From Lyngbya aestuarii BL J (GTDB lineage: Bacteria; Cyanobacteriota; Cyanobacteriia; Cyanobacteriales; Microcoleaceae): 64,000 nt of DNA. How positions within the stretch are numbered: position 1 is the first letter of the stretch; every line of letters begins with the position of its first letter. A program made the position numbers and the translations under genes. The notes under the pieces were generated by a model that was given only the letters and a program-made list of their open reading frames with translations, did not search any database and was not told the DNA's origin. Location of the stretch: assembly GCF_000478195.2 (NCBI RefSeq), contig NZ_AUZM01000022.1, forward strand, positions 26,305-90,304, read 5' to 3'. Positions 36,818 through 46,221 of the stretch are shown here, one piece after another.

Positions 36818-38158
36818 TTGGCTAACGTAATTGTGGTCGGTGCCCAGTGGGGTGACGAAGGAAAAGGAAAGATTACTGATCTGCTGAGTCGGTCAGCAGA
36901 TGTCGTAGTTCGCTATCAAGGCGGTGTGAACGCTGGTCATACCGTTGTTGTCAATAACCAAACGTTTAAACTGCATTTGATTCCCTCGGGGATTTTGTAT
37001 CCCGACACGGAATGTATCATTGCCGGGGGAACGGTCATTGACCCGAAGATACTGATCCAAGAACTTGATCAAGTCGAAAGCCTCAATGTCTCTACAAGTA
37101 AGCTAAAAATTTCTCAAACGGCTCATGTTACGATGCCGTATCATCGATTGTTTGATCAAGCTTCAGAAGAACAACGTGGACAACGTAAAATCGGAACAAC
37201 CGGGCGGGGAATAGGCCCAACTTATGCCGATAAGTCAGAACGAACTGGAATTCGGATGATCGATCTGATGAATCCCGAGGGACTGCGCGCCCAACTTGAA
37301 TGGACGATTAGCTGTAAAAATGTTGTCTTAGAAAGATTGTACAACTTACCGCCCCTTGATGCGGAAGCAGTTATTGAAGAATATTTAGGATACGCTGAAC
37401 GTCTACGTCCTCATGTGGTGGATAGTTCATTGCGGGTGTATGAAGCAATTCGCCGTCGGGAAAATGTTTTGTTTGAAGGGGCGCAGGGAACCCTTCTCGA
37501 CTTGGATCACGGGACTTATCCCTATGTAACTTCCTCTAACCCCATCGCTGGAGGGGCTTGTGTGGGCGCTGGTGTTGGGCCAACGGTGATTGATCGAGTG
37601 ATTGGGGTGGCGAAAGCTTACACCACTCGTGTGGGTGAGGGGCCTTTTCCGACGGAAATGGTGGATGGTATTGGAGAAGTATTATGCGCGCGCGGGGCTG
37701 AGTTTGGGACAACAACGGGACGTAAACGCCGCTGTGGTTGGTTTGATGCGGTGATCGGACGATATGCAGTGCGAGTCAATGGGTTAGACTGTTTGGCGAT
37801 TACAAAGTTAGATGTTTTGGATGAATTAGAAGAAATTCAAGTTTGTGTTGCTTATGATATTGACGGGGAACGTTGCGAAAATCTTCCTAGTGATCCGCAT
37901 AAATTTGCCAAATGTAAACCCATTTATGAAAGTTTACCCGGTTGGAAAAAATCCACGGAAGATTGTCGCGCTTTAGAAGATTTACCCCAAGCTGCGTTAG
38001 ATTATTTAAAGTTTCTTGCAGAAATTATGGAAGTGCCGATTGCGATTGTTTCGTTAGGTGCGAGTCGCGATCAAACAATTATTATTGAAGACCCTATTCA
38101 CGGGCCAAAACGGGCGTTACTGGATTCTAACGGTCAACCGATTCAGATAGAAAGTTAA
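36818..38158 (+). CDS. purA: Adenylosuccinate synthetase
   Basis: 446 residues from TTG 36818, which gives the family start (L/M)[17 protein letters not shown]. No ATG is in frame between the previous stop and this point. A TTG at 36785 is the alternative, adding 11 residues. The P-loop GDEGKGK, the [12 protein letters not shown]-site segment, [21 protein letters not shown] and the C-terminal GASRDQTI are all intact. It joins IMP and aspartate with GTP in AMP synthesis. The 5' region is divergent from the deaminase-like gene. Confidence 0.95.
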   Translation: MANVIVVGAQWGDEGKGKITDLLSRSADVVVRYQGGVNAGHTVVVNNQTFKLHLIPSGILYPDTECIIAGGTVIDPKILIQELDQVESLNVSTSKLKISQTAHVTMPYHRLFDQASEEQRGQRKIGTTGRGIGPTYADKSERTGIRMIDLMNPEGLRAQLEWTISCKNVVLERLYNLPPLDAEAVIEEYLGYAERLRPHVVDSSLRVYEAIRRRENVLFEGAQGTLLDLDHGTYPYVTSSNPIAGGACVGAGVGPTVIDRVIGVAKAYTTRVGEGPFPTEMVDGIGEVLCARGAEFGTTTGRKRRCGWFDAVIGRYAVRVNGLDCLAITKLDVLDELEEIQVCVAYDIDGERCENLPSDPHKFAKCKPIYESLPGWKKSTEDCRALEDLPQAALDYLKFLAEIMEVPIAIVSLGASRDQTIIIEDPIHGPKRALLDSNGQPIQIES

Positions 38159-38256
38159 CGTTTAGTTAGCCTGTTTGAGAAAGCGGAAAATTGAATCGAA
38201 AGTGGGATATGTCCGAGAGTTAAGGTTAGGGTGAAACCGATAATTTTGATCATCTT

Positions 38257-39252
38257 TTAATTGGAAGCCTCTGATGATTCATCTAGTACCTTTTGAATCT
38301 CAGGAATCTTTGCTTTTGCAGCATCATATCCTTTTTGCATAATGGGTTTAGCTTGATGAAAATCAAAAATCCCAAAATCCATTAAATTCGGTTCAATTAG
38401 TAAATCCGGTTTGTCAATTTGTAGCTTAATCTCAGTCACTTGTTGTTCCATCACATTAATTGAATTTCCAATCACATCAAATATATTTAAACCCGTTTTA
38501 GGATCAGGTATCCAGTCGTCAATATCGTTAGGTAAAATCTGTTTCAGTGCATCGTATCGACCCGTGAGATTTTGAACAATTCCACTTTCTTGCTGTTCTT
38601 TCTCCTGACGTTCCTTTGATTCTTCGTCTATTTTTTCACTGCTGATATCGCTTTGGGAGATATAGGGATAACCATCAGAATCAGCTTCCTCTGCATCTGA
38701 ATCACTGTTGAGGTTAACTGCAATAATAATCTCAGCACCCATATCTTTAACCACACTCACGGGAACGGGATTAACAATACCCCCATCGACTAAGTAAACT
38801 TCTTCGCGTTTAAAAGGTCTAAAAATTCCCGGAATTGAAATACTCGCCCTCACCGCATCAATCAAGGAACCCGAGTCAAAAACAATCTCTTTTTTTAACA
38901 AAAAGTTCGTCGCTACACATCGAAAAGGAATCTTGACCTCCTCAATGTTCTGATCCGACAGAAATTGACTAATAAAGCCAACAACTTTTTCACCATCAAT
39001 CAATCCTAGATTCGGAAACGAAATATCCAACAAAGATAATAGATAATCAACATCAACCTCACTGGCAAAATCTTCTAATTTACTTAAGGCTTCTACACCG
39101 TAAATCGCCCCAACTAAAGCACCAATACTCGCCCCTGATAAATAATCAACTTTAATCTCCGCTTCTTCTAAAGCACGAATTACACCAATATGCGCCCAAC
39201 CACGCGCACCGCCACTTCCTAATACTAATCCAACTTTTCCCAATGTACTCAC
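38257..39252 (-). CDS. Patatin-like phospholipase family protein (RssA-like)
   Basis: 331 residues. The oxyanion motif is GSGGARGWAHIG (12-23), the nucleophile elbow is GASIG with Ser42, and the partner aspartate is in VDGGIVNPVP. Residues 185-235 form an acidic, low-complexity insert (DSDSDAEEADSDG) not found in short RssA proteins. It likely hydrolyses acyl chains at the membrane face; no signal peptide is present. A HAD phosphatase gene lies 54 bases upstream on the same strand. Confidence 0.88.
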   Translation of the reverse strand: MSTLGKVGLVLGSGGARGWAHIGVIRALEEAEIKVDYLSGASIGALVGAIYGVEALSKLEDFASEVDVDYLLSLLDISFPNLGLIDGEKVVGFISQFLSDQNIEEVKIPFRCVATNFLLKKEIVFDSGSLIDAVRASISIPGIFRPFKREEVYLVDGGIVNPVPVSVVKDMGAEIIIAVNLNSDSDAEEADSDGYPYISQSDISSEKIDEESKERQEKEQQESGIVQNLTGRYDALKQILPNDIDDWIPDPKTGLNIFDVIGNSINVMEQQVTEIKLQIDKPDLLIEPNLMDFGIFDFHQAKPIMQKGYDAAKAKIPEIQKVLDESSEASN

Positions 39253-39306
39253 CTCCTGTTTATTTAAAGTTATTTGATTTGAAGCAATTTACAGTGATTT
39301 AAAACA

Positions 39307-39972
39307 TCAAGAACTCAGCGGAGATTCCTCATAATGATCAAGTAAATCAGCCGGATCTTTATAAATAGCAATACAACCCGCTTCTTTTAAAACGTCTTCA
39401 GAAAATCCCCCGCATAAAACCCCAACAGTTGATAAGGAAATTTTCTCGGCAGCTTGCGCGTCGTAGGGACTATCACCCACCACAATAACTGATTCTTTAC
39501 TGACGTTTTCAAAATGATTAAGTGCGGCGATAAAAATATCAGGATGGGGTTTAGCCTGTTCAACGTCTCCTCTTGATGTTACCCCATTAATTAAATCTTT
39601 GATCCCGAGAAGTTCTTGATAATGTTCTACAGTTTTAGGACGAGCAGAAGATGCTAAAACGATCTGATTTCCATCTGCTTTTACTCGTTCTAAGAGTTCT
39701 CGAACTTTGGGAAATGGCTTGACTTGACCGAGCAAATTTTTCTGATAGTATTGTTTGCGATAATCGCTAATTTTAGAGCCGTCTTTATCTATTTCTTCTT
39801 GAGATATGAACTCGGGGAGAATATACTCTCCACCTTTACCAATTTGTTGTCTAACCTTATCAAAATCAGCATGATAACCATACTGTTCAAACGCTTTCAC
39901 CCAAGCTTCAGCATGAAAATGGACTGAATCAACTAGGGTTCCATCTAAATCAAAAATAATAGCTTCAGGCAT
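39307..39972 (-). CDS. HAD-family hydrolase (phosphoglycolate phosphatase-like)
   Basis: 221 residues. Motif I FDLDGTLVDS, motif II with ASSARP, the lysine in QAKPHPDIF, and the metal motif VVGDSPYDAQAA are complete. The cap domain (about 18-80) fits the beta-phosphoglucomutase and phosphoglycolate phosphatase subfamily. The exact phosphate ester cannot be told. It lies upstream of the patatin gene on the same strand and may be cotranscribed. Confidence 0.85.
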   Translation of the reverse strand: MPEAIIFDLDGTLVDSVHFHAEAWVKAFEQYGYHADFDKVRQQIGKGGEYILPEFISQEEIDKDGSKISDYRKQYYQKNLLGQVKPFPKVRELLERVKADGNQIVLASSARPKTVEHYQELLGIKDLINGVTSRGDVEQAKPHPDIFIAALNHFENVSKESVIVVGDSPYDAQAAEKISLSTVGVLCGGFSEDVLKEAGCIAIYKDPADLLDHYEESPLSS

Positions 39973-40210
39973 GAATATTTTTAACTCTAGGGGTTAAGTG
40001 CGATTGTCACTGAATCACCTTTATAGTAAACCTGAGATGGCAAGCTTTTGTCCTGTACCTATAGGTAGAAACTGATTAAAATAAAAGAAAAGTTATTTTG
40101 TCAATCCCTCATCGGGATTAATTATTTTTAGAGTAGAGGACATCCAGAGCGAAAAGTTAATGTTGTGATTATTAATTTTATTGTCTGATCTACCCTAAAA
40201 GTCTAATAAC

Positions 40211-41650
40211 CTAAGTAAACTTGACTCGGAAATTCCCATTTTCTTGGTCGATAAACTGCTCAAGCTGTTCTAAGGTCAACGAACTTGGCAGGGGATAACG
40301 AGCGGAAATTAAACGCTTGAGATCTGTATGATAACGGATCATCGAAGCAAAATGTCTCGGATATTTCTCCTCATCTACACCGACAAAATTACCCTGTATT
40401 TTGGCTTTCTGAAAGACTTGACGCCAACGTTCGATAGAGGGTAAACCTACAGAATTAACACCATGAGAAAATAACATCAGGTAAATTTCATCGTAGGGAT
40501 CAGTATTGTCTAAATAATTTTCGAGTGCGTCGAGAGAAGGTTGCTTATTAAACTTCATCCAAAACGGCACCGAACCCGTTTTTAACGTCCACATCGGTTC
40601 TGTTAATAGAAAAGATTCTACCAGCAAACAATTGGTGACAATTTGACGCTGTTTGTACCACCAACGGTAGAGTTCCGCCACAAAAGGACTCAAATCTTCC
40701 GGTTCAGTAAAAATAATTCGCCGAACATGATATCCTCGTTCTTGGGCAAACCGTTCGACATCGTGACGTAGGTCGGCTTCAAACCCCCATTCTGCCTCGG
40801 GTCGTTCTCCATCGGGTTGGGGTGCGTCCCACTTGCGGCGATGGGAGTTGTACCGTTCGAGATAGTCTTCGACTCGCTTGCTCCCGTGAAGAAATTCTTC
40901 CGATGTTGCTCCCCCCAACGCTCCAAACTGAAAAATATGGCGATCGCTAACTTTCGTCGTCGGCCAAGTTCGCTGACATTCGACCAAAAAAATTGTCCCG
41001 CCTGGGGGTAAAGTCTTCTGTAAAAAGCGTTCGTAGGTTTCCCCCAAACCCAACCGTTTCACCCGAAAATAAGCCATTCCCTGACTCGTTAACCGATCTT
41101 GACAGGGATCGTGCATTTGGTGCAATATAAGTTCTGGATTATTTTCCAGTAAAGCCTGTGATCGCTCTCGGCCCCAATTTAAAGCCTGTTTCGGTTCATC
41201 AATATCAATCTCGCCACCATGCTTAACCGGAATCAGAAACGTCTGGGGGAGCCAGGGAATACCCAACGCCGCACAGAGGTTAACCAAAGCACCACAGGAC
41301 GAACCAATTGCCACAGCCGGATAGGAACGTTGGGGATATTGATTAACCATCCACTGGGCGACAACTTCGGCTCGGACGTCTTCTAACTGTTCGGGAGCGA
41401 TCGCCTCTCCTGCACTTCCAGCAATATATATCTGTTCTTGCAGCGATCGCGGTAACTTGGTGATTAGATCGGTGATCGGTTCAAACGCAGAAGGCACCAC
41501 ACCCATTCCGGGAAAATCTTCTCCTCGCAGATAGGCGCTCGTTGCTCTTAGCATACCCGTAGCGGAGTCAAAGTCAGCAATATAAGGGGGAGTAAAGCCA
41601 TTTTGAGCAAGAATAGAACTTACAACAGGATTGGTGGAAGGTGCTTTCAT
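40211..41650 (-). CDS. Uncharacterised protein, possible serine hydrolase
   Basis: 479 residues, soluble. I do not recognise the family. A nucleophile-elbow-like GSSCG (116-120; Gx-Ser-xG) follows a hydrophobic strand (PAVAIGSSCGALVNLCAALG), as in alpha/beta hydrolases. Later segments such as GGTIFLVECQRTWP and VTNCLLVESFLLTEP alternate strands and helices. Its ATG overlaps the stop of the upstream alpha/beta hydrolase gene by four bases, so the two are translated together. A two-enzyme pathway is plausible but unproven. Confidence 0.7.
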   Translation of the reverse strand: MKAPSTNPVVSSILAQNGFTPPYIADFDSATGMLRATSAYLRGEDFPGMGVVPSAFEPITDLITKLPRSLQEQIYIAGSAGEAIAPEQLEDVRAEVVAQWMVNQYPQRSYPAVAIGSSCGALVNLCAALGIPWLPQTFLIPVKHGGEIDIDEPKQALNWGRERSQALLENNPELILHQMHDPCQDRLTSQGMAYFRVKRLGLGETYERFLQKTLPPGGTIFLVECQRTWPTTKVSDRHIFQFGALGGATSEEFLHGSKRVEDYLERYNSHRRKWDAPQPDGERPEAEWGFEADLRHDVERFAQERGYHVRRIIFTEPEDLSPFVAELYRWWYKQRQIVTNCLLVESFLLTEPMWTLKTGSVPFWMKFNKQPSLDALENYLDNTDPYDEIYLMLFSHGVNSVGLPSIERWRQVFQKAKIQGNFVGVDEEKYPRHFASMIRYHTDLKRLISARYPLPSSLTLEQLEQFIDQENGNFRVKFT

Positions 41651-42456
41651 CGGGTTAACTCCTGATTTTTGCTGAGATGGGGTCCGGTACCGTTAATAAA
41701 GGCTCGTGTGACTCGGGCGACAGCTTCTGGCATCTTATAATTGAGCGTGTGTCCTCCGTCTGCAATTTCGACGAATTGGCTATTCGGTAAAAGATTAACG
41801 ATTTCCTCAGCCCATTGGGGAGATACCAACGTGTCTTTTTCACCCCGGACAACCAGCGTGGGAACGTTGACGTGAGGTAGTTTTTCCTCCATCGCATCTG
41901 ATAACGCCATTTCAAAGGTATGAAGAACCCGTGCAAAACCCGCTTTCCAGTAATCTTCAATTTGAATAACAGCTTGTGAGGGCGCTTCGTTGGGTGCATC
42001 GAGGATTAAACACCAAAGCTGTTGGTAAAATGTACGGGCGTGGCGATCAACTGTTGGCCCTTGTAAGATCGCTCGTTCGAGGCGGTTAGGGTGACGCACC
42101 GCAAACTCGACGATAATTTGACAGCCGAGGGAGTTTCCCAACATTGTGGCCTGTTCAATGCCCACTGCGTCCATCCATTTACAGAGGATATCAGCTAACT
42201 CGGATAAATTTAAGGGCGGTGAGGGTTTGTCGCTTTCGCCGTAACCCGGTAAATCTGGCACATATACTTGATAATCTGGTACGAGTTGTTCGGCAGTGGG
42301 AATCATGTAACGACCCGAAAGCCCTGCACCCGGCACTAAAATGAGTACAGGCGCATCTTTTGGGGGGATTTCTGCTGATATTCGGGCGTGTATTGATAAA
42401 CCTTCAACAGTTGTATATAGCGATCGCAATTTTCCCTTTTGTCGGTTCATGTTCAT
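41647..42456 (-). CDS. Alpha/beta hydrolase
   Basis: 269 residues, canonical fold. The oxyanion region is LVPGAGLSGRY, the nucleophile elbow GNSLG, the acid in VVRGEKDTLVSP and the histidine in IADGGHTLNYK. It resembles MhpC-type esterases/hydrolases. The substrate is unknown. It is the first gene of a pair with the uncharacterised 479-residue protein, with ATGA overlap at 41647-41650. Confidence 0.85.
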   Translation of the reverse strand: MNMNRQKGKLRSLYTTVEGLSIHARISAEIPPKDAPVLILVPGAGLSGRYMIPTAEQLVPDYQVYVPDLPGYGESDKPSPPLNLSELADILCKWMDAVGIEQATMLGNSLGCQIIVEFAVRHPNRLERAILQGPTVDRHARTFYQQLWCLILDAPNEAPSQAVIQIEDYWKAGFARVLHTFEMALSDAMEEKLPHVNVPTLVVRGEKDTLVSPQWAEEIVNLLPNSQFVEIADGGHTLNYKMPEAVARVTRAFINGTGPHLSKNQELTR

Positions 42457-42767
42457 TCTTTTGACTGGGTTTAGTTGATCGGCACATCGACTAATATTGC
42501 CTGGTATTTAACTGCACAACGCTTGATAGAAGTGATCGCTTCTTGCGTGAACACTGCTCGTTCAACAGTATAACGGCTTTGATTTGACGAGACTTCTAAC
42601 CACAGAAAGAACTTTTCGGAACATTGAGTTGGATAATCGAGTTGGATAATCTAGAAAACTGTAGGGAATAAAAACGGGTTTTGCAAAAGTTACCGAGTTT
42701 TTGAGATTTTCCAGAAGACGGGAATCTGTCAAAATAGTCAAGAAGAAGGCAAGCTAACGACTGAAGA
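42457..42767. other. Intergenic region, no gene seen
   Basis: 311 bases between divergent genes. A short direct repeat (GTTGGATAATC / GTTGGATAATC, near 42627-42651) is visible. There is no gene-like frame or strong hairpin. Confidence 0.45.
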
Positions 42768-43013
42768 ATGCCAAAAAAGCAAAAATTTCCGTATCTCGTC
42801 GGTTCCAAATGGACAGCCACTCAAAAAACCTGGGGTTGGCGACATTTTCAGGTTGTTAACCGTAAAAACGATGGCAAATGGGTATTTGCCGAAATGGTTG
42901 CGTCTTGTGATCCTGATGTTCGCTTTTGGTTAAACGCCAAACAACTTAAAGATCGTAGCCTCTGGGAACCCGGATGGCAGTCTACGCAGGAGTTAGAAAA
43001 TCTGGAAGGATAA
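42768..43013 (+). CDS. TIGR02450-type Trp-rich protein
   Basis: 81 residues with six tryptophans (LVGSKWTATQKTWGWRHF, FWLNAKQLKDRSLWEPGWQ). The pattern matches the TIGR02450 family of short Trp-rich proteins. Function is unknown. The next gene starts 4 bases after its stop, so they form an operon. Confidence 0.85.
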   Translation: MPKKQKFPYLVGSKWTATQKTWGWRHFQVVNRKNDGKWVFAEMVASCDPDVRFWLNAKQLKDRSLWEPGWQSTQELENLEG

Positions 43014-43017
43014 AACG

Positions 43018-43623
43018 ATGATGGAAAATAACCCGCTAGAAACAGCAATTGATTTGTCTCAAACTGCAACGGATCAACTCAAATCTCTCGTAAACACATT
43101 ACCGCCTGAACGCATTACACCACAACTGATCGCCGAAGTCGAAGTGCTATTACAGCAAACTTTAGCGAACTTAAAAGCGGTGATCAACCCGCCCAGTTTA
43201 GATCATATTCCTGCTGATGTTTTATCTCAAGCCGAAAGTTTGGGAATTCCTCTTGATGATATTGAAGTTCAGGTGGCAATGTCTTCCCATCATCTCAGTC
43301 AAATTATCGGTGTTTTGACAGAAATTGACAATCGGGCGGAAATGATTAGACGCAGACGAGAATATTTCCTGGTTCGACTTCCTGATATAACTGTTGAAAA
43401 GTTGGGTTCACGGCTTCCAGTCATGACAGCAGCAGACTTGCAGGGGCCAACCGAACACACTCCGGCATCGGTTCGAGACACACTGAAGGCAAAATACAAT
43501 CTAAATTTATTAAACCCCAAAAGGCATTCACAAGGTTCGTTGTTTGAGAGAATTAAACAAGCCAAACAAGCGTTAGAACCTCAAGACATCAGTTTAGAAG
43601 ATGAAGATGATTTACCCTTCTGA
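43018..43623 (+). CDS. Uncharacterised cyanobacterial protein
   Basis: 201 residues, helical and acidic at the end (LEDEDDLPF). Residues about 12-120 carry heptad-like hydrophobic spacing, suggesting a helical bundle. No motif is recognised. The close spacing behind the Trp-rich gene is the only context clue. Confidence 0.65.
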   Translation: MMENNPLETAIDLSQTATDQLKSLVNTLPPERITPQLIAEVEVLLQQTLANLKAVINPPSLDHIPADVLSQAESLGIPLDDIEVQVAMSSHHLSQIIGVLTEIDNRAEMIRRRREYFLVRLPDITVEKLGSRLPVMTAADLQGPTEHTPASVRDTLKAKYNLNLLNPKRHSQGSLFERIKQAKQALEPQDISLEDEDDLPF

Positions 43624-43681
43624 TTTTGTTGAGGAGAGTTATAAATATGAAGAATTAAAAAAAATTTTATTTTTACAAAAG

Positions 43682-43705
43682 AGAGACGTTACTGATAACA
43701 TCTCT
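43682..43705. repeat. Degenerate palindromic intergenic repeat
   Basis: AGAGACGTTA (43682-43691) and TAACATCTCT (43696-43705) pair with one mismatch. It resembles the copies at 27738 and 35525. A second hairpin (GGGCTTGAC 43733-43741 / GTCAAACCC 43746-43754) lies just before the hpf stop; it has no T-run on the hpf strand, so it is not a typical terminator. Confidence 0.55.
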
Positions 43706-43779
43706 ACAAAAATATTAAATATTATGTTTTGAGGGCTTGACAAACGTCAAACCCCCAAATTTAGAACTAGAACCGATAG

Positions 43780-44418
43780 CTATACAGAAGACTCTTGTGG
43801 GAGAACCTGGCTGCTATGAGTTGCTTTTCCGTTGGTGTGACCGTTATTGTTGCGGGGTTGGATTAAACCGTATCCTCCATGATGAACACGTTTATAAATG
43901 ACGTTTAGTTCTCCGGTGTCGGCATTGCAAAACACGTAAAAATCGTGATCGATCAGTTGCAATTGTTCCAGGGCATCTTGAAGGCTCATCGGGGGCATGG
44001 CAAAGTATTTGGTGCGTACCACCTCTGGGGGAAGTTCCGGTTGGCGATCGCCAATCAGATCTTCGATCACCGGTTGGTTTTCTACCACTTCCGCGAGTTT
44101 AGGTGAATGAAGATGTTTTCCTTGCCGTTTGTCTTTGAATTTGCGAAGTTGACGAGCGATCTTATCCGCAACGAGGTCAATACTCGCATACAGATTTTCA
44201 CTACTTTCTTGGGCGCGAATCACAGTTCCATTTGCGTAAATTGTGACTTCGGCGGTTTGCTTTGGATTTATCCGAGGATTACGAGCAATTGATAAGTGAA
44301 CATCCACTTCGTTCGTAAGCTGCTGATAGTGGTTAACAGCCTTAGTAATTTTTTGATGCACATATTCGTGAATCGCTTCAGTTATTTCAAGATTTTTACC
44401 CTGGACCACAAGCTTCAT
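43780..44418 (-). CDS. hpf: Ribosome hibernation promoting factor, long form (LrtA)
   Basis: 212 residues, the long bacterial form. The N-terminal half ([26 protein letters not shown], 1-100) binds the 30S subunit. The C-terminal half ([45 protein letters not shown]) dimerises ribosomes. In cyanobacteria it is the light-repressed transcript product LrtA. It stabilises 100S ribosomes in the dark or stationary phase. The 5' region to lipB is divergent and AT-rich. Confidence 0.93.
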   Translation of the reverse strand: MKLVVQGKNLEITEAIHEYVHQKITKAVNHYQQLTNEVDVHLSIARNPRINPKQTAEVTIYANGTVIRAQESSENLYASIDLVADKIARQLRKFKDKRQGKHLHSPKLAEVVENQPVIEDLIGDRQPELPPEVVRTKYFAMPPMSLQDALEQLQLIDHDFYVFCNADTGELNVIYKRVHHGGYGLIQPRNNNGHTNGKATHSSQVLPQESSV

Positions 44419-44652
44419 AAAGCTTCCTCCCGCTCATAATGTGGGCATAAACTCACCTTAACACTTTGGATTGAGGATAGATTATCCCTTTAAAATCTGT
44501 TGCATCCCTTGACAATTCTTGATACTTTCAGGGTAAAGTTATGTTAACTTCAACTTGATTTTTGAGGAGATTTCTACTACCCTCCTAACTTTTTAATCCT
44601 CTATGTATTGAGTTCGTCTACTTATGATATTAACATATACATCATCTACAAA

Positions 44653-45339
44653 ATGTCTGTTTTGCTTGATCCCCATCCTCCTCGATGTCAAGTTTATCAC
44701 TTAGGATTAGTCCCTTACCAGATTGCTTGGCAGTGGCAAAAATCGCTTGTACAACGGCATAAACAGCATCCGGAGTCCGATGATGTACTTTTATTACTAG
44801 AACATCCCCCGGTCTATACGCTAGGACAAGGAGCCGATCCAAAATTCATAAAATTTAACCCCAATTCTCAGAATGCCGAACTTTACCGAGTCGAACGGGG
44901 CGGCGAAGTCACCTATCACTGTCCAGGTCAGTTAGTCGGCTATCCCATTCTCAACTTACGACGTCATCAACAAGATCTGCACTGGTATCTCCGACAGCTA
45001 GAAGAAGTGATTATTCGGGTTTTGGCGGTTTATGGGGTGAAAGGCGATCGGATCGCAGGCTTAACGGGAGTTTGGATCGCTGACAAAAAAGTTGCTGCTA
45101 TCGGGATAAAAGTCAGTCGTTGGATCACAATGCACGGTTTTGCGATTAATGTCTGTCCAGACTTAGAGGGATTTGAACACATTGTCCCTTGTGGAATTTC
45201 TGATCGCGCAGTTGGTCGTTTAATCGAGTTTATACCTACTGTTGCCCTCGAAGAAGTGCGATCGCAAGTTCAAAAGGCCTTTGCAGAAGTCTTTGGTGTG
45301 GAACTCATCATCGTTGAAGGTCAACCCAATGGGGAATAA
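44653..45339 (+). CDS. lipB: Octanoyltransferase LipB
   Basis: 228 residues from ATG 44653. Motifs are [26 protein letters not shown], the catalytic lysine in [22 protein letters not shown] and the nucleophilic cysteine in [11 protein letters not shown]. LipB moves octanoate from acyl carrier protein to the lipoyl domains of pyruvate dehydrogenase and similar enzymes. The in-frame start at 44608 would add 15 residues, is less likely, and has no ribosome-binding site. Confidence 0.95.
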   Translation: MSVLLDPHPPRCQVYHLGLVPYQIAWQWQKSLVQRHKQHPESDDVLLLLEHPPVYTLGQGADPKFIKFNPNSQNAELYRVERGGEVTYHCPGQLVGYPILNLRRHQQDLHWYLRQLEEVIIRVLAVYGVKGDRIAGLTGVWIADKKVAAIGIKVSRWITMHGFAINVCPDLEGFEHIVPCGISDRAVGRLIEFIPTVALEEVRSQVQKAFAEVFGVELIIVEGQPNGE

Positions 45340-45405
45340 GCACAATTCACAATTCTCTCCTGAATAATTTAAGATGACGACAGTAGCTTTACATTATTCT
45401 GTCCT

Positions 45406-46176
45406 ATGAACTTCAGAATTCTTGCTACCGTGATGGTATTGAGTGTAGTAACTCTCGTTCAACCTACCCGAGCGGAAAACATAGAAACAATTCGTCAGCT
45501 TTTGTCCAGCAAACAATGTCCAAATTGTAATCTTGCGGGTGTGGGTTTGGTTTTAGCCGATTTAGTGGGTGCTGATCTACAAGGGGCGAACCTGACAGGG
45601 GCTAATCTCAGTCGCGCCAACTTGACGGGGGCGAATCTCGCCGGGGCGAACCTGACTGGAGCTAGTTTACATGGCGCCAATTTAACGGGTGCTAATTTAG
45701 CGAGAGCCAATCTCAACGGCACCGATCTGCGTGGGGCTTATTTAATGAATGCAGTTCTCAGCGAAAGTAATATTAAAGATGCTCAATTGGTGGGTGTTAT
45801 CGGAATGCCAACCAATACGGGAAAAGCAGAAGATTATTACTTTTGGGGCGTTCAAGAGGCTAAAGAAGGAAACTATGTGAATGCGATTGATTTTTATAGT
45901 CAAGCCATTCGTTTGAAGCCCGATTTAGCGGCGGCTTTTTTTGGTCGTAGTATGGCTAAAGCGGATTTAGGAGACTTAGTGGGTGCGATCGAAGATGCCC
46001 GATCTGCTCAAAAATTGTATGAAACTCTAGGATCAAATGAGGGTAAAGAAATTTCTACTCAATTGGTTCAAATTTTAGAATATCAGCAAAATCCTGAGAA
46101 ACCTGACAATAATGGTGGGGGATTTTTAGGAACGTTACAACAAGCAGCTCCTTTGCTGTTGAGATTATTGTTTTAG
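45406..46176 (+). CDS. Secreted pentapeptide-repeat and TPR protein
   Basis: 256 residues. A Sec signal peptide ([23 protein letters not shown]) leads to about a dozen pentapeptide repeats (A(D/N)LxG form, residues about 42-110). A TPR-like helical pair follows (about 138-205; [38 protein letters not shown]). Repeat proteins of this kind bind other proteins; the partner is unknown. The predicted location is the periplasm or thylakoid lumen. The DNA repeats inside the gene reflect the protein repeats only. Confidence 0.88.
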   Translation: MNFRILATVMVLSVVTLVQPTRAENIETIRQLLSSKQCPNCNLAGVGLVLADLVGADLQGANLTGANLSRANLTGANLAGANLTGASLHGANLTGANLARANLNGTDLRGAYLMNAVLSESNIKDAQLVGVIGMPTNTGKAEDYYFWGVQEAKEGNYVNAIDFYSQAIRLKPDLAAAFFGRSMAKADLGDLVGAIEDARSAQKLYETLGSNEGKEISTQLVQILEYQQNPEKPDNNGGGFLGTLQQAAPLLLRLLF

Positions 46177-46221
46177 GTCAATTTATTAATCTAGTTGTTG
46201 TGTGACTGAGGGAGGTAAAAT

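Noticed and set aside
43733..43754. Hairpin just past hpf as terminator
   Set aside because: There is no T-run on the hpf strand; kept only as a note.
45495..45722. Antisense frame under the pentapeptide gene
   Set aside because: It mirrors the codon pattern of the repeats and carries no independent signal.
45550..45730. DNA repeats resembling a CRISPR-like array
   Set aside because: They are 15-base codon repeats of pentapeptides without spacers.
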